A stretch of 64,000 nt of DNA from Hallerella sp963656065 (GTDB lineage: Bacteria; Fibrobacterota; Fibrobacteria; Fibrobacterales; Fibrobacteraceae). Each line of letters opens with the position of its first letter. The stretch's first letter is position 1. Position numbers and translations under genes: made by a program. The notes under the pieces were generated by a model. That model made no database searches. It saw nothing but the letters and a program-made list of their open reading frames with translations, and was not told the DNA's origin. The stretch lies in contig CAVKGV010000001.1 of assembly GCA_963656065.1 (NCBI GenBank), positions 124,001 through 188,000 of the forward strand, given 5' to 3'. Below, one piece after another: positions 53,396 to 62,024 of the stretch.

Positions 53396-54486
53396 CAGCG
53401 GATACACGCCCCGGTTGAAATATCGAACAGGCGGATGTTCTTTTCGGAGAGCGAGAGGTAAATCTTTTCCCCTACCGCATAGCGTTTTCCGGGAGGGACG
53501 CGCACGACAAGGCTCAGATCGTTCGCCTGCGCATAGATCAGCGTTTCGTAGCCAAGATGCTCCAAGACATCGATGGTCGCGCAAATCGCATCGGGCGAAG
53601 CCTGCGCTACCGTAAAAAATTCGGGCCGGACTCCGACAAGCACACGGGGAATTTCCCGGAACCTCTTCCCGAAATCTTCCGACACGGGAAAAAGAAAGGC
53701 TGCCTTTTCGAAAAAGAGACCTTCGGGCGTCCACTGGGCGGCAAAAAGGTTCATCGGCGGAACTCCGATAAAGCCCGCGACGAACTCGTTTTCGGGATGT
53801 TCGTAAAGTTCCATCGGCGTCCCGGCCTGCTGGATTTTTCCTCCGGCAAGGCAGACGATCCGATCCCCCATCGTCATCGCCTCGGTCTGGTCATGAGTCA
53901 CCAAGACCATCGTCGCCTGCAAGCGGGAATGCAAACGGCCGAGTTCGACGCACATCTGGGTCTTCATCTTGGCATCAAGTCCCGAAAGAGGCTCGTCAAA
54001 GAGAAATATCTTCGGTTTCCGCACAAGGGCGCGTCCGAGCGCCACCCGCTGTCTCTGCCCGCCGGAAAGATGCTTGGGCTTTCGGTCCAAAATCGGTTCA
54101 AGATCCAGAATTTCGACAGCTTCGCGGATGCGCTCCCGAATTTCCGCCGCCGAATACCTTCCCTTGATCCGGAGCCCGAACTCCAGATTGCCGCGCACGG
54201 TCAAATGCGGGTAGAGCGCATGGCTCTGGAAAACCATCGCAATGTCCCTATCCTTCGGTTCCAGGTTCTTCGCATCCTTCCCGTGCAAAAAAAGAGTCCC
54301 GGACGACGGCGGTTCCAAACCCGCAATCATCCGGAGCACGGAAGACTTGCCGCAACCCGAAGGCCCGACAAGAACGACGAATTCCCCTTCCCGGATGGAA
54401 AGCGAAAGATCGCTCACGGCAAGGACGTTTCCCGGATATTCCTTGGAAACGTGCGAAAGCTCAATCGCAATTCGGGATTCCGCCAT
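53395..54486 (-). CDS. MalK/MsmK/UgpC-type ABC ATPase
   Basis: The 363-residue product has Walker A GPSGCGKSSVLRM, signature LSGGQRQRVALGRALVRKP, Walker B FLFDEPLSGLDAKM and the switch histidine in VLVTHDQTEAMT. The C-terminal OB/TOBE region (VGVRPEFFTVAQ) is typical of CUT1 ATPases that power sugar uptake. It starts one base after the stop of the receiver-like gene. It is the first of four transporter genes in tight order (ATPase, binding protein, two permeases), a complete CUT1 system. Confidence 0.95.
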   Translation of the reverse strand: MAESRIAIELSHVSKEYPGNVLAVSDLSLSIREGEFVVLVGPSGCGKSSVLRMIAGLEPPSSGTLFLHGKDAKNLEPKDRDIAMVFQSHALYPHLTVRGNLEFGLRIKGRYSAAEIRERIREAVEILDLEPILDRKPKHLSGGQRQRVALGRALVRKPKIFLFDEPLSGLDAKMKTQMCVELGRLHSRLQATMVLVTHDQTEAMTMGDRIVCLAGGKIQQAGTPMELYEHPENEFVAGFIGVPPMNLFAAQWTPEGLFFEKAAFLFPVSEDFGKRFREIPRVLVGVRPEFFTVAQASPDAICATIDVLEHLGYETLIYAQANDLSLVVRVPPGKRYAVGEKIYLSLSEKNIRLFDISTGACIR

Positions 54487-54487
54487 C

Positions 54488-54976
54488 TTAATCCTTCAAA
54501 GCGTCCTCGTCGAAATTTTCGTCAAGCCCGTCCTGTTCGCTTTCGGACTTCGGCTTCTCAATCTCGAAAAGTTTGCGGAGCGGCTCGATTTTATAGCGGT
54601 TGCGCTCTTCGGGCAGCGTGAACGGGGCGAGGTTCAGGGCGACAAGAATCGAATTCGGGTAATTGTTCACCTTCTTGACAAATTCCGATTCCGAGCATCC
54701 CTCGTTGTAGAAATCCACGACGAATGTATCCCAGAGTTCCTCGTCGAGTTTCTGGAGAGCCTCGGCCTCGGTAGCGACACCTTCCACGAAGGCCCCTGTC
54801 AAAAGCCCGGAGACAACCTCGACGGCACAATTCCTGCGGTTTTCATCGCCTTCCCAGAGAAGGATCCGGCGAGAACTGTAATCGCGCGGTTTCATCGCGC
54901 TTTCGATATTGTCCTCGTTCGTAAATTCGGGGATTTCCTGATCCAGGAGATCGTCAAAGTTCTGGTTGTCCGGCAT
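54488..54976 (-). CDS. Divergent receiver-like domain protein
   Basis: ATG at 54976, with AAGGAG a few bases upstream, gives 162 residues. The middle segment RRILLWEGDENRRNCAVEVV, then EALQKLDEELWDTFVVDFYN and NSILVALNLAPFTL, follows the strand and helix order of a CheY receiver. The expected phospho-acceptor Asp is in FVVDFYN, and an acidic pair (GDEN) precedes it, so phosphorylation is possible. No DNA-binding domain is attached. It starts 20 bases after thiM and one base before the ATPase, so it may tie the two. Family assignment is tentative. Confidence 0.6.
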   Translation of the reverse strand: MPDNQNFDDLLDQEIPEFTNEDNIESAMKPRDYSSRRILLWEGDENRRNCAVEVVSGLLTGAFVEGVATEAEALQKLDEELWDTFVVDFYNEGCSESEFVKKVNNYPNSILVALNLAPFTLPEERNRYKIEPLRKLFEIEKPKSESEQDGLDENFDEDALKD

Positions 54977-54996
54977 AAAACTCCTTTTTAATGAAT

Positions 54997-55788
54997 CTAA
55001 CAAAAAATCTTGTCGATGTCCGCATCCGAAAGGTTCGTGAGCGCATCTAAAAATTCCACCTGCATGCTCCCCGTTCCCCGGGCGGTCCTTCCCGCAATTT
55101 CACCCGCGATTCCCATCGTCGCCATTCCGCAGACAGCCGCGGTAAAAGCATCGTCCGCGCAGGCGGCAAAGGCTCCGAGGATCGCCGTCGCCGTGCATCC
55201 CATGCCCGTGACGCGACCCATCAGGGGATGCCCGTAGGGAATGCGTTCCACGCGTTCCCCGTCGGTAACGACATCGACGGCCCCGCTAACAACCACGACA
55301 GCACCGGTTTCCTTCGAAAGTTCCGTCGCATAGGAAAGCGCCTCGTCCGAAGAAGCCGTACTGTCAACGCCCTTGGTCCTTGTGCCAGCCTTGGCGAGCG
55401 CCATAATTTCGGAAGCGTTTCCGCGAACAATCGACGGTTTCAGTTCCGCGAGAATCTTCATGCAGACCTGGAGCCTGTAAGGCGTAGCTCCGGCGCCGAC
55501 AGGATCGAAAACAATCGGGATGTTTTTCGCCTTCGCGGTTTTCCCAGCGACAAGCATCGAATCCACCCAGGCCTTTTCGAGCGTACCGATGTTCAAAACA
55601 AGCGACGAGGCGATACCTGTCATATCGGCAACCTCGTCTATCGAATGCGCCATCACGGGCGAGGCTCCAATGGCGAGGAGCGCATTTGCCGTATTGTTCA
55701 TCACGACAAAGTTCGTAATGTTATGGACAAGCGGCGACGCGGAACGGACATTCGCCACGACTTTTTTAAGTGTATCCTTGGAGATCAT
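54997..55788 (-). CDS. thiM: Hydroxyethylthiazole kinase ThiM
   Basis: The 263-residue product matches ThiM: PLVHNITNFVVMNNTANALL with IGASPVMAHSIDEVADM, DPVGAGATPYR, then VVSGAVDVVTDGERVERI and the catalytic cysteine region MGRVTGMGCTATAILGAFAA. It phosphorylates the thiazole alcohol in thiamin salvage. No TPP riboswitch was seen in the short gap upstream, which holds the mdh terminator. It heads the receiver-like and CUT1 genes on the same strand. Other thi genes are not nearby. Confidence 0.94.
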   Translation of the reverse strand: MISKDTLKKVVANVRSASPLVHNITNFVVMNNTANALLAIGASPVMAHSIDEVADMTGIASSLVLNIGTLEKAWVDSMLVAGKTAKAKNIPIVFDPVGAGATPYRLQVCMKILAELKPSIVRGNASEIMALAKAGTRTKGVDSTASSDEALSYATELSKETGAVVVVSGAVDVVTDGERVERIPYGHPLMGRVTGMGCTATAILGAFAACADDAFTAAVCGMATMGIAGEIAGRTARGTGSMQVEFLDALTNLSDADIDKIFC

Positions 55789-55808
55789 AAAAAATTCCTT
55801 ATTCTTAC

Positions 55809-55836
55809 AAAAAAACCCCAGATGAAATTCCGGGGT
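55809..55836 (-). terminator. Intrinsic terminator between mdh and thiM
   Basis: ACCCC (55815-55819) pairs with GGGGT (55832-55836), and on the minus strand a seven-T run follows (55809-55815). It separates the mdh transcript from thiM. Confidence 0.72.
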
Positions 55837-55858
55837 GAATTGCTAAAGACGATAGCGA

Positions 55859-56800
55859 TTAGGTGTGGGCATCGACCCATTCGGCGTTTTTGCGGCAAGC
55901 CTCGACAGACTTCGCAAAGGCAGCCTTTTCCTCGTCGTTCATCTTGACTTCGAGGATCTTTTCGACACCGTTTGCGCCGACAACGACAGGCACGCCGCAG
56001 TAGAGGCCCTTCACGCCGTATTCGCCGTCAAGCTTCGCCGCGCAGGAGAACACGCTCTTCTTGTCGAGGAGGTAAGCTTCCGCCATGTGGATAGCGGAAG
56101 TCGCCGGGCTGTAGAATGCGGAGCCGCGTCCGAGCAGGTTCACAATTTCACCACCGGCACCGGCAGTGCGCTTTGCCAGTTCGGCAAACTTTTCCTTGCT
56201 CATCAGCTGCGGCAGGGGAATTCCGCCGACCGAGACGCATTCATAGATGGAAACCATCGTATCGCCGTGGCCGCCCATGACCAGAGCCTTGACATCTTCG
56301 ACGGAAACGCCGAGTTCGTCAGCGACAAAGCAGGCGAGACGAGCGGAATCGAGAACGCCAGCCATACCGATGACGCGGTTCGCCGGGAATCCGGTCTGCT
56401 TCTGCATATTGTAAACCATCGCGTCGAGCGGGTTCGTGATGACGATGACAAAAGCGTTCGGAGCATTCGTCTTGATAGCTTCGGCGACAGTCTTGATGAC
56501 GCCGCAGTTCTTGTCTAAAAGATCGTCGCGGCTCATGCCCGGCATCCGCGGGAAACCGGCAGTGACGATGACGACATCCGCGCCCTTGAGGTCCGCATAG
56601 TCCGTAGAACCGGAGAGGTTCACCGAAGAATTGATGACGGAGCGTCCTTCCATGATATCGAGGGCCTTACCCTTCGGCATGCCCTGAGTCTGCGGAATGT
56701 CGATAAGGACGACATCGCCAAGCTGCTTCTGGGCGAGAACCAAAGCCATCGTTCCGCCGATTTGACCTGCGCCGACAAGCGCGATTTTCTTTCTAGCCAT
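55859..56800 (-). CDS. mdh: Malate dehydrogenase (LDH-like type)
   Basis: ATG at 56800 gives 313 residues starting MARKKIALVGAGQIGGTMAL, with the NAD-binding GxGxxG. Substrate residues are RMPGMSRDDLL, ITNPLDAM and the catalytic histidine in VMGGHGDTMVS. It interconverts malate and oxaloacetate. With aconitase at 8298 it covers TCA steps and also feeds succinate fermentation typical of Fibrobacter (inference). The upstream frame extension lacks a start signal and is not used. A terminator follows. Confidence 0.96.
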   Translation of the reverse strand: MARKKIALVGAGQIGGTMALVLAQKQLGDVVLIDIPQTQGMPKGKALDIMEGRSVINSSVNLSGSTDYADLKGADVVIVTAGFPRMPGMSRDDLLDKNCGVIKTVAEAIKTNAPNAFVIVITNPLDAMVYNMQKQTGFPANRVIGMAGVLDSARLACFVADELGVSVEDVKALVMGGHGDTMVSIYECVSVGGIPLPQLMSKEKFAELAKRTAGAGGEIVNLLGRGSAFYSPATSAIHMAEAYLLDKKSVFSCAAKLDGEYGVKGLYCGVPVVVGANGVEKILEVKMNDEEKAAFAKSVEACRKNAEWVDAHT

Positions 56801-56903
56801 AAATGAACCTACCTTCTTAGGACAAAAATGTTGGCCATAAGATAGCAAATTTCGGAGAAAAAAAGCGCCTTGTCCGAAAATAGGTGCGGACAGACCGAAA
56901 GTT

Positions 56904-58340
56904 CTATTGGAATTCGGGAGCAATCGTGCAGATGAGGACGAAGCCGGAAAGACCGTGAAAACCTATCTGCAAGCGGAAGAAATACATGTCCGGTTTGCGG
57001 ACCCGCACCCCGAATCCCCAGGAATTCAGGATTTTTTCGCTGTCAAAGGTATGCCACGTCCTCCCGTACATCACATATTCGTCAAAAATCACCCCATCGA
57101 CAAGCCGGTCGATAGGCCAGCGATATTCAAGCGAAATTCCCTTCATCGCGTAATCGGTATATGTCCTGCTGTAGCCGCGGAGCGGGTAACGCGTACTCGC
57201 CGTCGAAAAGGCGGTAAAGGGGGCTCCGCCCTCTTCCATTTCCCACATTTGCCGCAAGCGGAACTGCACAGCGAGCACCCGCCGGTTGAGAAGGGTACTT
57301 CGGATGTTTTCGGGGCGCCAGAGCCGGAGCGTCTCTTCCCAGGAAAAATCCGTGTAGAATTTCCGCGACATGCGGGCCTCCTTCGCGGAAAGCCCGTACT
57401 TAGACGAATCCTTTCCCAGGTAAAAGTAATGCTGGGCGACAAAATCCAGCGCCTGGTAATCATGGGAAAATTCGTTGGACCGGAGTGTGGCATTTTTACC
57501 GCCGTAATCCCCCACGTGCGTATAGTTCCACGAAACGGAAAGCCTAGAACCTCGCGTCGGGACATAGGGCGCATCGAGATTGTCGTAAGTCAGGGCGAGC
57601 TTTACCGGGAACTGGTAATACTTCTGATAGAGACCGCGGTCATACGGATTGAAGAGCGGATGCTGCGAAAGGACCGTATCCCCGACATCCGGAATGTCAA
57701 AGCGTTTCCGTTCCACGCCGAAAGTCGCCTGGAAATCCATGTTGGAAATCAAGGGCAGAGGCCTTCCCACCCGAAATTCCGCGGAATACGAAGAATCGGT
57801 AAAGGTGAATTCCTCGTCGGAATCCGCAAGCGTAAGGGAGCGAGGCACGGACATTCCCCCGTCCCGGTCCATTTCAAAATCGAGCCGCCCCCCGAGAAGA
57901 AATTCCGACCCGAAGACGTTGCGCTTCGTATAGCGTGCGGTAAAGTCCAGGTCGCTGTTGGCGAAAAGGCCCGCCGTAAACACGAAATAGTCCCTTTCGA
58001 GAATCATGTTCCGGTGACGATAGGCAAAACCCATCATCGTCGTCGCACCGGGCCGCAGGTTAAACGTCGGATAGATAAAAATGTTCCGGTCCTTGCCGAA
58101 AGTAATCGCATCGACGCCCGTTTCGATGACATCGTTCTTGACCGCATAGTGAATCGGCGCGGAGAAAGGAAAGACGAGGACATTCAATGCGGGCTGGATG
58201 ACATGGGAAAACGGCCACGCCAAATACTCCGCAAGCGTCATTCCCGGCTTTTCGGAAACAGCGGAATCCGCAGGCACGGACGATTCTTTCGCGTAAAGCG
58301 AAAAAGCCGAAAGAAGCAAGATTCCAAGTATCCGGGACAT
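56904..58340 (-). CDS. Omp85-type barrel without POTRA domains
   Basis: ATG at 58340 (478 residues; a TTG three codons upstream is possible) opens with a signal peptide (SRILGILLLSAFSLYA). The C-terminal two-thirds looks like the surface-antigen barrel of BamA and TamA: LALTYDNLDAPYVPTRGSRL, YPLRGYSRTYTDYAMKGIS and GFHGLSGFVLICTIAPEFQ. The N-terminal 140 residues show no POTRA repeats. This is like the small barrels of patatin or surface-antigen proteins. Role unknown; export or anchoring in the outer membrane is possible. It is divergent from the RND exporter. Confidence 0.78.
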   Translation of the reverse strand: MSRILGILLLSAFSLYAKESSVPADSAVSEKPGMTLAEYLAWPFSHVIQPALNVLVFPFSAPIHYAVKNDVIETGVDAITFGKDRNIFIYPTFNLRPGATTMMGFAYRHRNMILERDYFVFTAGLFANSDLDFTARYTKRNVFGSEFLLGGRLDFEMDRDGGMSVPRSLTLADSDEEFTFTDSSYSAEFRVGRPLPLISNMDFQATFGVERKRFDIPDVGDTVLSQHPLFNPYDRGLYQKYYQFPVKLALTYDNLDAPYVPTRGSRLSVSWNYTHVGDYGGKNATLRSNEFSHDYQALDFVAQHYFYLGKDSSKYGLSAKEARMSRKFYTDFSWEETLRLWRPENIRSTLLNRRVLAVQFRLRQMWEMEEGGAPFTAFSTASTRYPLRGYSRTYTDYAMKGISLEYRWPIDRLVDGVIFDEYVMYGRTWHTFDSEKILNSWGFGVRVRKPDMYFFRLQIGFHGLSGFVLICTIAPEFQ

Positions 58341-58419
58341 CGCAGACAATTTAACAAATCGGACTAAAATAAAAGTTCCGGGGGAAATCCCCTCCCTGGA
58401 TTTTTTAGATTATAGGTAA

Positions 58420-60822
58420 ATGTTTTCCCTTCTCCAGAGAATCCTGCGTAGCGCTATCCGGCATCCGAAAGCGGTTCTTTTCCTTTCGCTTGTCCTGACC
58501 GTACTTTCCGTCTATCCGGTGACGCATCTCAAGTGGGAACTTCACACCATCGACATGCTCCCGGATTCGTCCGAGGTCAAGCGGACTAGCGCAATCGTCG
58601 AAAAGAACTTCGGCGGTTTCGGGTCGCTCGTAGTCGTCATCACTTCGGAAGACAGCGCAAGAAACGAACGCCTGGTAGAAGGCCTTGCGAAGGCACTCGA
58701 AGGGAGCCGCTTCATAAACTTTGTCGATTACAAGTCCGATGCCGAATTTTTCGAGCGGAACAAGCTTCTCTACATCCACACGTCCGACCTCCGGCGTATC
58801 CGCAATCGGCTGTCCGACCTGCGTGCGCGCTACACGTTCGACGCGAACCCGTTCTACGTGGACCTTCTTTCGAACGATTCCCTGCTGAAGCTCACCCGGG
58901 ATTCCCTCGCCCGGGAAATTTCCGATTCGCTTTCCATCATGGAGCTCGAACGAAAATACCTTTCGCCGTTGAAAAACATGTATTCCAACGAAAACGGGAC
59001 CATTCGGGCGATCAACATCTTCCCGAAGAAAAAGGTTTCCGATCTCAACGCTTCGCGAAAGCTCATCCACGTTGTAAACGGTGCGTTCGAAAGCCTCCCG
59101 GAAAGCGACCAGGCGAAGATGTTCATGACAGGCAAGGTTTTCCAGACGGCAAGCGAGGGGAAGCTCGTTCTCTCCGAGGCCCGCTCCACGGGAATCCTCC
59201 TTGCGATAATTCTCGCCATCTTTCTGCTTTTTCGGTTCGCCAAGCGACCGGCGCTCTTTCTCCTTTCCGTCATCCCGATGGCCCTGGTTCTCACGTGGAC
59301 GATGGCCGCCGCCTATCTTCTCTACGGGCGCATCAACCTGTATTCCCTGATTCTCGCCATCATCCTCCCCGGGATTTCCTCCCGGGAAATCGTCCACCTG
59401 ATGACACGATACGCCGACGAACAGCGGAAGGGACTGGGATACGAACTGAGCCTCGAAAGTGCGCTTCTCGGTATCGGTCCGACCATCGCCATGTCCGCAT
59501 TTTCCATCGCCGGAGCCTTTTTTGGTCTTCTGTTCGTGCCGCTTTCCGGGATCCAGGAATTGGGCGTTCTCGGCGGAATCGGCTCCATCCTCAACTGGGC
59601 GGTCTCGGGACTTGTGTTTCCGGCGCTCATCGAAGTCACCGGACATTACCGCACGTTTCTAGTCTTTGAAAAGATCAAGGCGAAAATGGAAGATTTCAAG
59701 GAGCGGCCTTTCTCGGGCTTCAAGAAATACATCATCCCGGTCGTTCTCCTTTCGCTAATCCTTCCTGTCCGAGGCGTCTATCCCGAATTCGATTACGACT
59801 TTTCGCATACCGAATACGACCCGAAAACCGTCGAGGCGGACGAACTTTTAAGCCACACGAATTTCATCAAATACGATCCCGTCGTCGTCGTCCTGCCCAG
59901 TGCGGAAAAGGTTCGGACTTTCTACAACCGGATGAACCGTGAAATCGAGTCGAATCCCGACACGAAAATCCGGGCGGTCGCCATCTACCAGAACCTGCTC
60001 CCGTCGAACCAGCAGGAAAAAATTTCGCTCATCAAGGAAATCCGGGGAGAGATCGATCCCGAAATCCTGAAAAAGCTGAGCCCGGCGGATTCGGACAAAA
60101 TCGACAAAATCGTCCGCGAGTGGAACGATATGCCCGTCCTATACAGGGATCTTCCCGAAAACCTGCGGCGTATTTTCGGGGAAAACGGAGAAGGATTCGG
60201 GGAATTTGCATTTCTCCTGCCGAATTTCAACCCGGACGACGGTCTCGCCTGCCGAAAGCTAGCCCGTGAACTGGAACCCGTCAAATACCCCAAGACCGGA
60301 TCGGCGCTAGTCCGCGCGGAGCTGCTGAACAGGACGCTCCCGCACTTCCACAAGGCGATTCTCTTCGCCGTCGCGAGCGTTTTCTTTCTCACGTTCCTGT
60401 TTTACAGGAAAATTTCCTTTTCGCTGTTCACGCTGGTTTCGCCGATCGTCGCCTTTTTCTGGCTGCTTTCCCTCCTCCGGCTTCTCGGAATCGAACTTTC
60501 GTCCTACAGCTCGCTCGCCTTTCCCATCCTTATCGGCATGAGCATCGAAGGGTCCGTCCAGCTCTGGTCCGCTTATTATGAACGTTCCACCGGAAGCATC
60601 CACTACATTTTGAAAACGACAGGCGTCACCTGCCTCTTTTCGGAAGCCCTTACCGTGATAGTTCTGTTCGGGTTAACCCTTTCCCCGCATCCCGGTGTGC
60701 GGGAGATAGGCGTAGTCTCAGTCCTCGGGATTCTCTGCATCACGCTTTCCCACCTGTTCGTGTTTCCACTCCTCGCCGGATGGCTCGACATCCGCCGAAT
60801 AAGAAGGAGAAAAGTCAAATGA
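58420..60822 (+). CDS. RND-superfamily exporter, MMPL/HpnN-like
   Basis: The 800-residue product has the RND layout: helix 1 (residues 17-37), a periplasmic domain, five helices (about 255-400), a second periplasmic domain, and five helices at the end (660-800). Motifs include SRGILLAIILAIFLLFRF-like STGILLAIILAIFLLFRF and GMSIEGSVQLWSAYYE. MMPL and HpnN-type proteins move lipids or hopanoids out of the inner membrane. The ATG has no Shine-Dalgarno; TAGATT at 58406-58411 is eight bases upstream, so it may be leaderless. Its stop overlaps the aminotransferase start (ATGA). Cargo unknown. Confidence 0.87.
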   Translation: MFSLLQRILRSAIRHPKAVLFLSLVLTVLSVYPVTHLKWELHTIDMLPDSSEVKRTSAIVEKNFGGFGSLVVVITSEDSARNERLVEGLAKALEGSRFINFVDYKSDAEFFERNKLLYIHTSDLRRIRNRLSDLRARYTFDANPFYVDLLSNDSLLKLTRDSLAREISDSLSIMELERKYLSPLKNMYSNENGTIRAINIFPKKKVSDLNASRKLIHVVNGAFESLPESDQAKMFMTGKVFQTASEGKLVLSEARSTGILLAIILAIFLLFRFAKRPALFLLSVIPMALVLTWTMAAAYLLYGRINLYSLILAIILPGISSREIVHLMTRYADEQRKGLGYELSLESALLGIGPTIAMSAFSIAGAFFGLLFVPLSGIQELGVLGGIGSILNWAVSGLVFPALIEVTGHYRTFLVFEKIKAKMEDFKERPFSGFKKYIIPVVLLSLILPVRGVYPEFDYDFSHTEYDPKTVEADELLSHTNFIKYDPVVVVLPSAEKVRTFYNRMNREIESNPDTKIRAVAIYQNLLPSNQQEKISLIKEIRGEIDPEILKKLSPADSDKIDKIVREWNDMPVLYRDLPENLRRIFGENGEGFGEFAFLLPNFNPDDGLACRKLARELEPVKYPKTGSALVRAELLNRTLPHFHKAILFAVASVFFLTFLFYRKISFSLFTLVSPIVAFFWLLSLLRLLGIELSSYSSLAFPILIGMSIEGSVQLWSAYYERSTGSIHYILKTTGVTCLFSEALTVIVLFGLTLSPHPGVREIGVVSVLGILCITLSHLFVFPLLAGWLDIRRIRRRKVK

Positions 60823-62012
60823 AAGATTTATCGCTGCGAGTCCAGAACATTGCCCCGTCGCTCACCGTCGAAATCGACACTCTCGCCAAGAAGCTCAAGG
60901 CCGAAGGCAAGGACATCGTATCGCTCGGAGCGGGCGAACCCGACTTCGACACCCCGGAAGAAATCCGCGAAGCGGGAAAGGCCGCTATCGACGAAGGCAA
61001 GACGCGCTACACGGCACCGCAAGGAATTTTCGAAGTTCGCGAAGCTGTCAAAAAAAAGCTTTTCGACCAGAACGGTCTCCGTTACACGCCCGAACAGATA
61101 ATCATGACAAGCGGAGCGAAGCACGCCGTCTTCAATTCGCTGCTCGCCCTGATCAATCCGGGTGACGAGGTGATAATCCCCGAACCGTACTGGGTGACAT
61201 ATCCCGAACTTGTAAAGCTTCTCGGCGGGATTCCCGTCTTTGTCCACACCGATGCGTCAAAACGTTTCCAGATGTCCGGGGAAGAACTTGAAAAAAAGAT
61301 TTCCCCCAAGACGAAAGCCGTCATCCTGAACAATCCGACGAACCCGACGGGAACGCTCTATTCCGAGGAAACGCTTGATTCCATTGCGCGCGTCATCGTC
61401 GCAAACGACCTTTATGCTGTTTCGGACGAAGTCTATGAACATTTTTCCTACGACGGAAAGTTCAAGAGTCTCGCCGCGTGCCCGGGGATGCTCGAACGCA
61501 CAATTCTCGTCAACGGGCTTTCAAAGTCCCACTGCATGACCGGCTGGCGCGCGGGATTCATCGCCGCGCCGAAACAGATTGCGACACTTATCGCCAAGGC
61601 GCAAGGGCAGACGACGCACCATCCGTCGAACATCGCCCAATATGCGGCCAAGAAGGCTCTCGAAATGCCGCTCGACAGCGTTTTGAAAATGTGCGACGAA
61701 TTCCGGAAACGGAGAGATTTTATCTTCCGGAGCGTATCGGAAATTCCGGGAATCCACGCGGACCTGCCGAACGGAGCATTCTACCTTTTCGCTAAGATCG
61801 ACGGGCTTTTCGGAAAGACGACACCCGACGGAAAACGCCTTTCAAGTTCTGTTGAATTCTGCACCTACCTGCTCGAAGAGACGGGTCTTGCCATCGTCCC
61901 CGGGAGCGCCTTTGGGCGCGAAGGCTATGTGCGGCTTTCGTATGCTGCTTCGATGGAAACGCTCGAAAAGGCCGCGGAACGTTTGAAACGGGCCGTTGCC
62001 GCCCTGCGATAG
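60819..62012 (+). CDS. aspC: Aspartate-type aminotransferase, class Ib
   Basis: ATG at 60819 overlaps the RND stop (ATGA). The 397-residue product starts MKDLSLRVQNIAPSLTVEID and shows GAGEPDFDTPEEI, NNPTNPTGTLYS, and the PLP lysine in NGLSKSHCMTGWRAGF. The C-terminal arginine region LSYAASMETLEK is present. Class Ib enzymes transfer amino groups between aspartate, glutamate and keto acids. The substrate range cannot be fixed by eye. The next gene starts 12 bases downstream. Confidence 0.92.
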   Translation: MKDLSLRVQNIAPSLTVEIDTLAKKLKAEGKDIVSLGAGEPDFDTPEEIREAGKAAIDEGKTRYTAPQGIFEVREAVKKKLFDQNGLRYTPEQIIMTSGAKHAVFNSLLALINPGDEVIIPEPYWVTYPELVKLLGGIPVFVHTDASKRFQMSGEELEKKISPKTKAVILNNPTNPTGTLYSEETLDSIARVIVANDLYAVSDEVYEHFSYDGKFKSLAACPGMLERTILVNGLSKSHCMTGWRAGFIAAPKQIATLIAKAQGQTTHHPSNIAQYAAKKALEMPLDSVLKMCDEFRKRRDFIFRSVSEIPGIHADLPNGAFYLFAKIDGLFGKTTPDGKRLSSSVEFCTYLLEETGLAIVPGSAFGREGYVRLSYAASMETLEKAAERLKRAVAALR

Positions 62013-62024
62013 TCCAAGGTTTTC

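Noticed and set aside
55789..55858. TPP riboswitch upstream of thiM
   Set aside because: The gap is only about 70 bases and is explained by the mdh terminator and the thiM ribosome site. The conserved CUGAGA and ACCUGA elements are not seen.
56907..58367. Plus-strand open frame of 486 codons
   Set aside because: It is antisense to the Omp85-type gene, which has a signal peptide and recognisable barrel motifs. The antisense product is basic with no family features.
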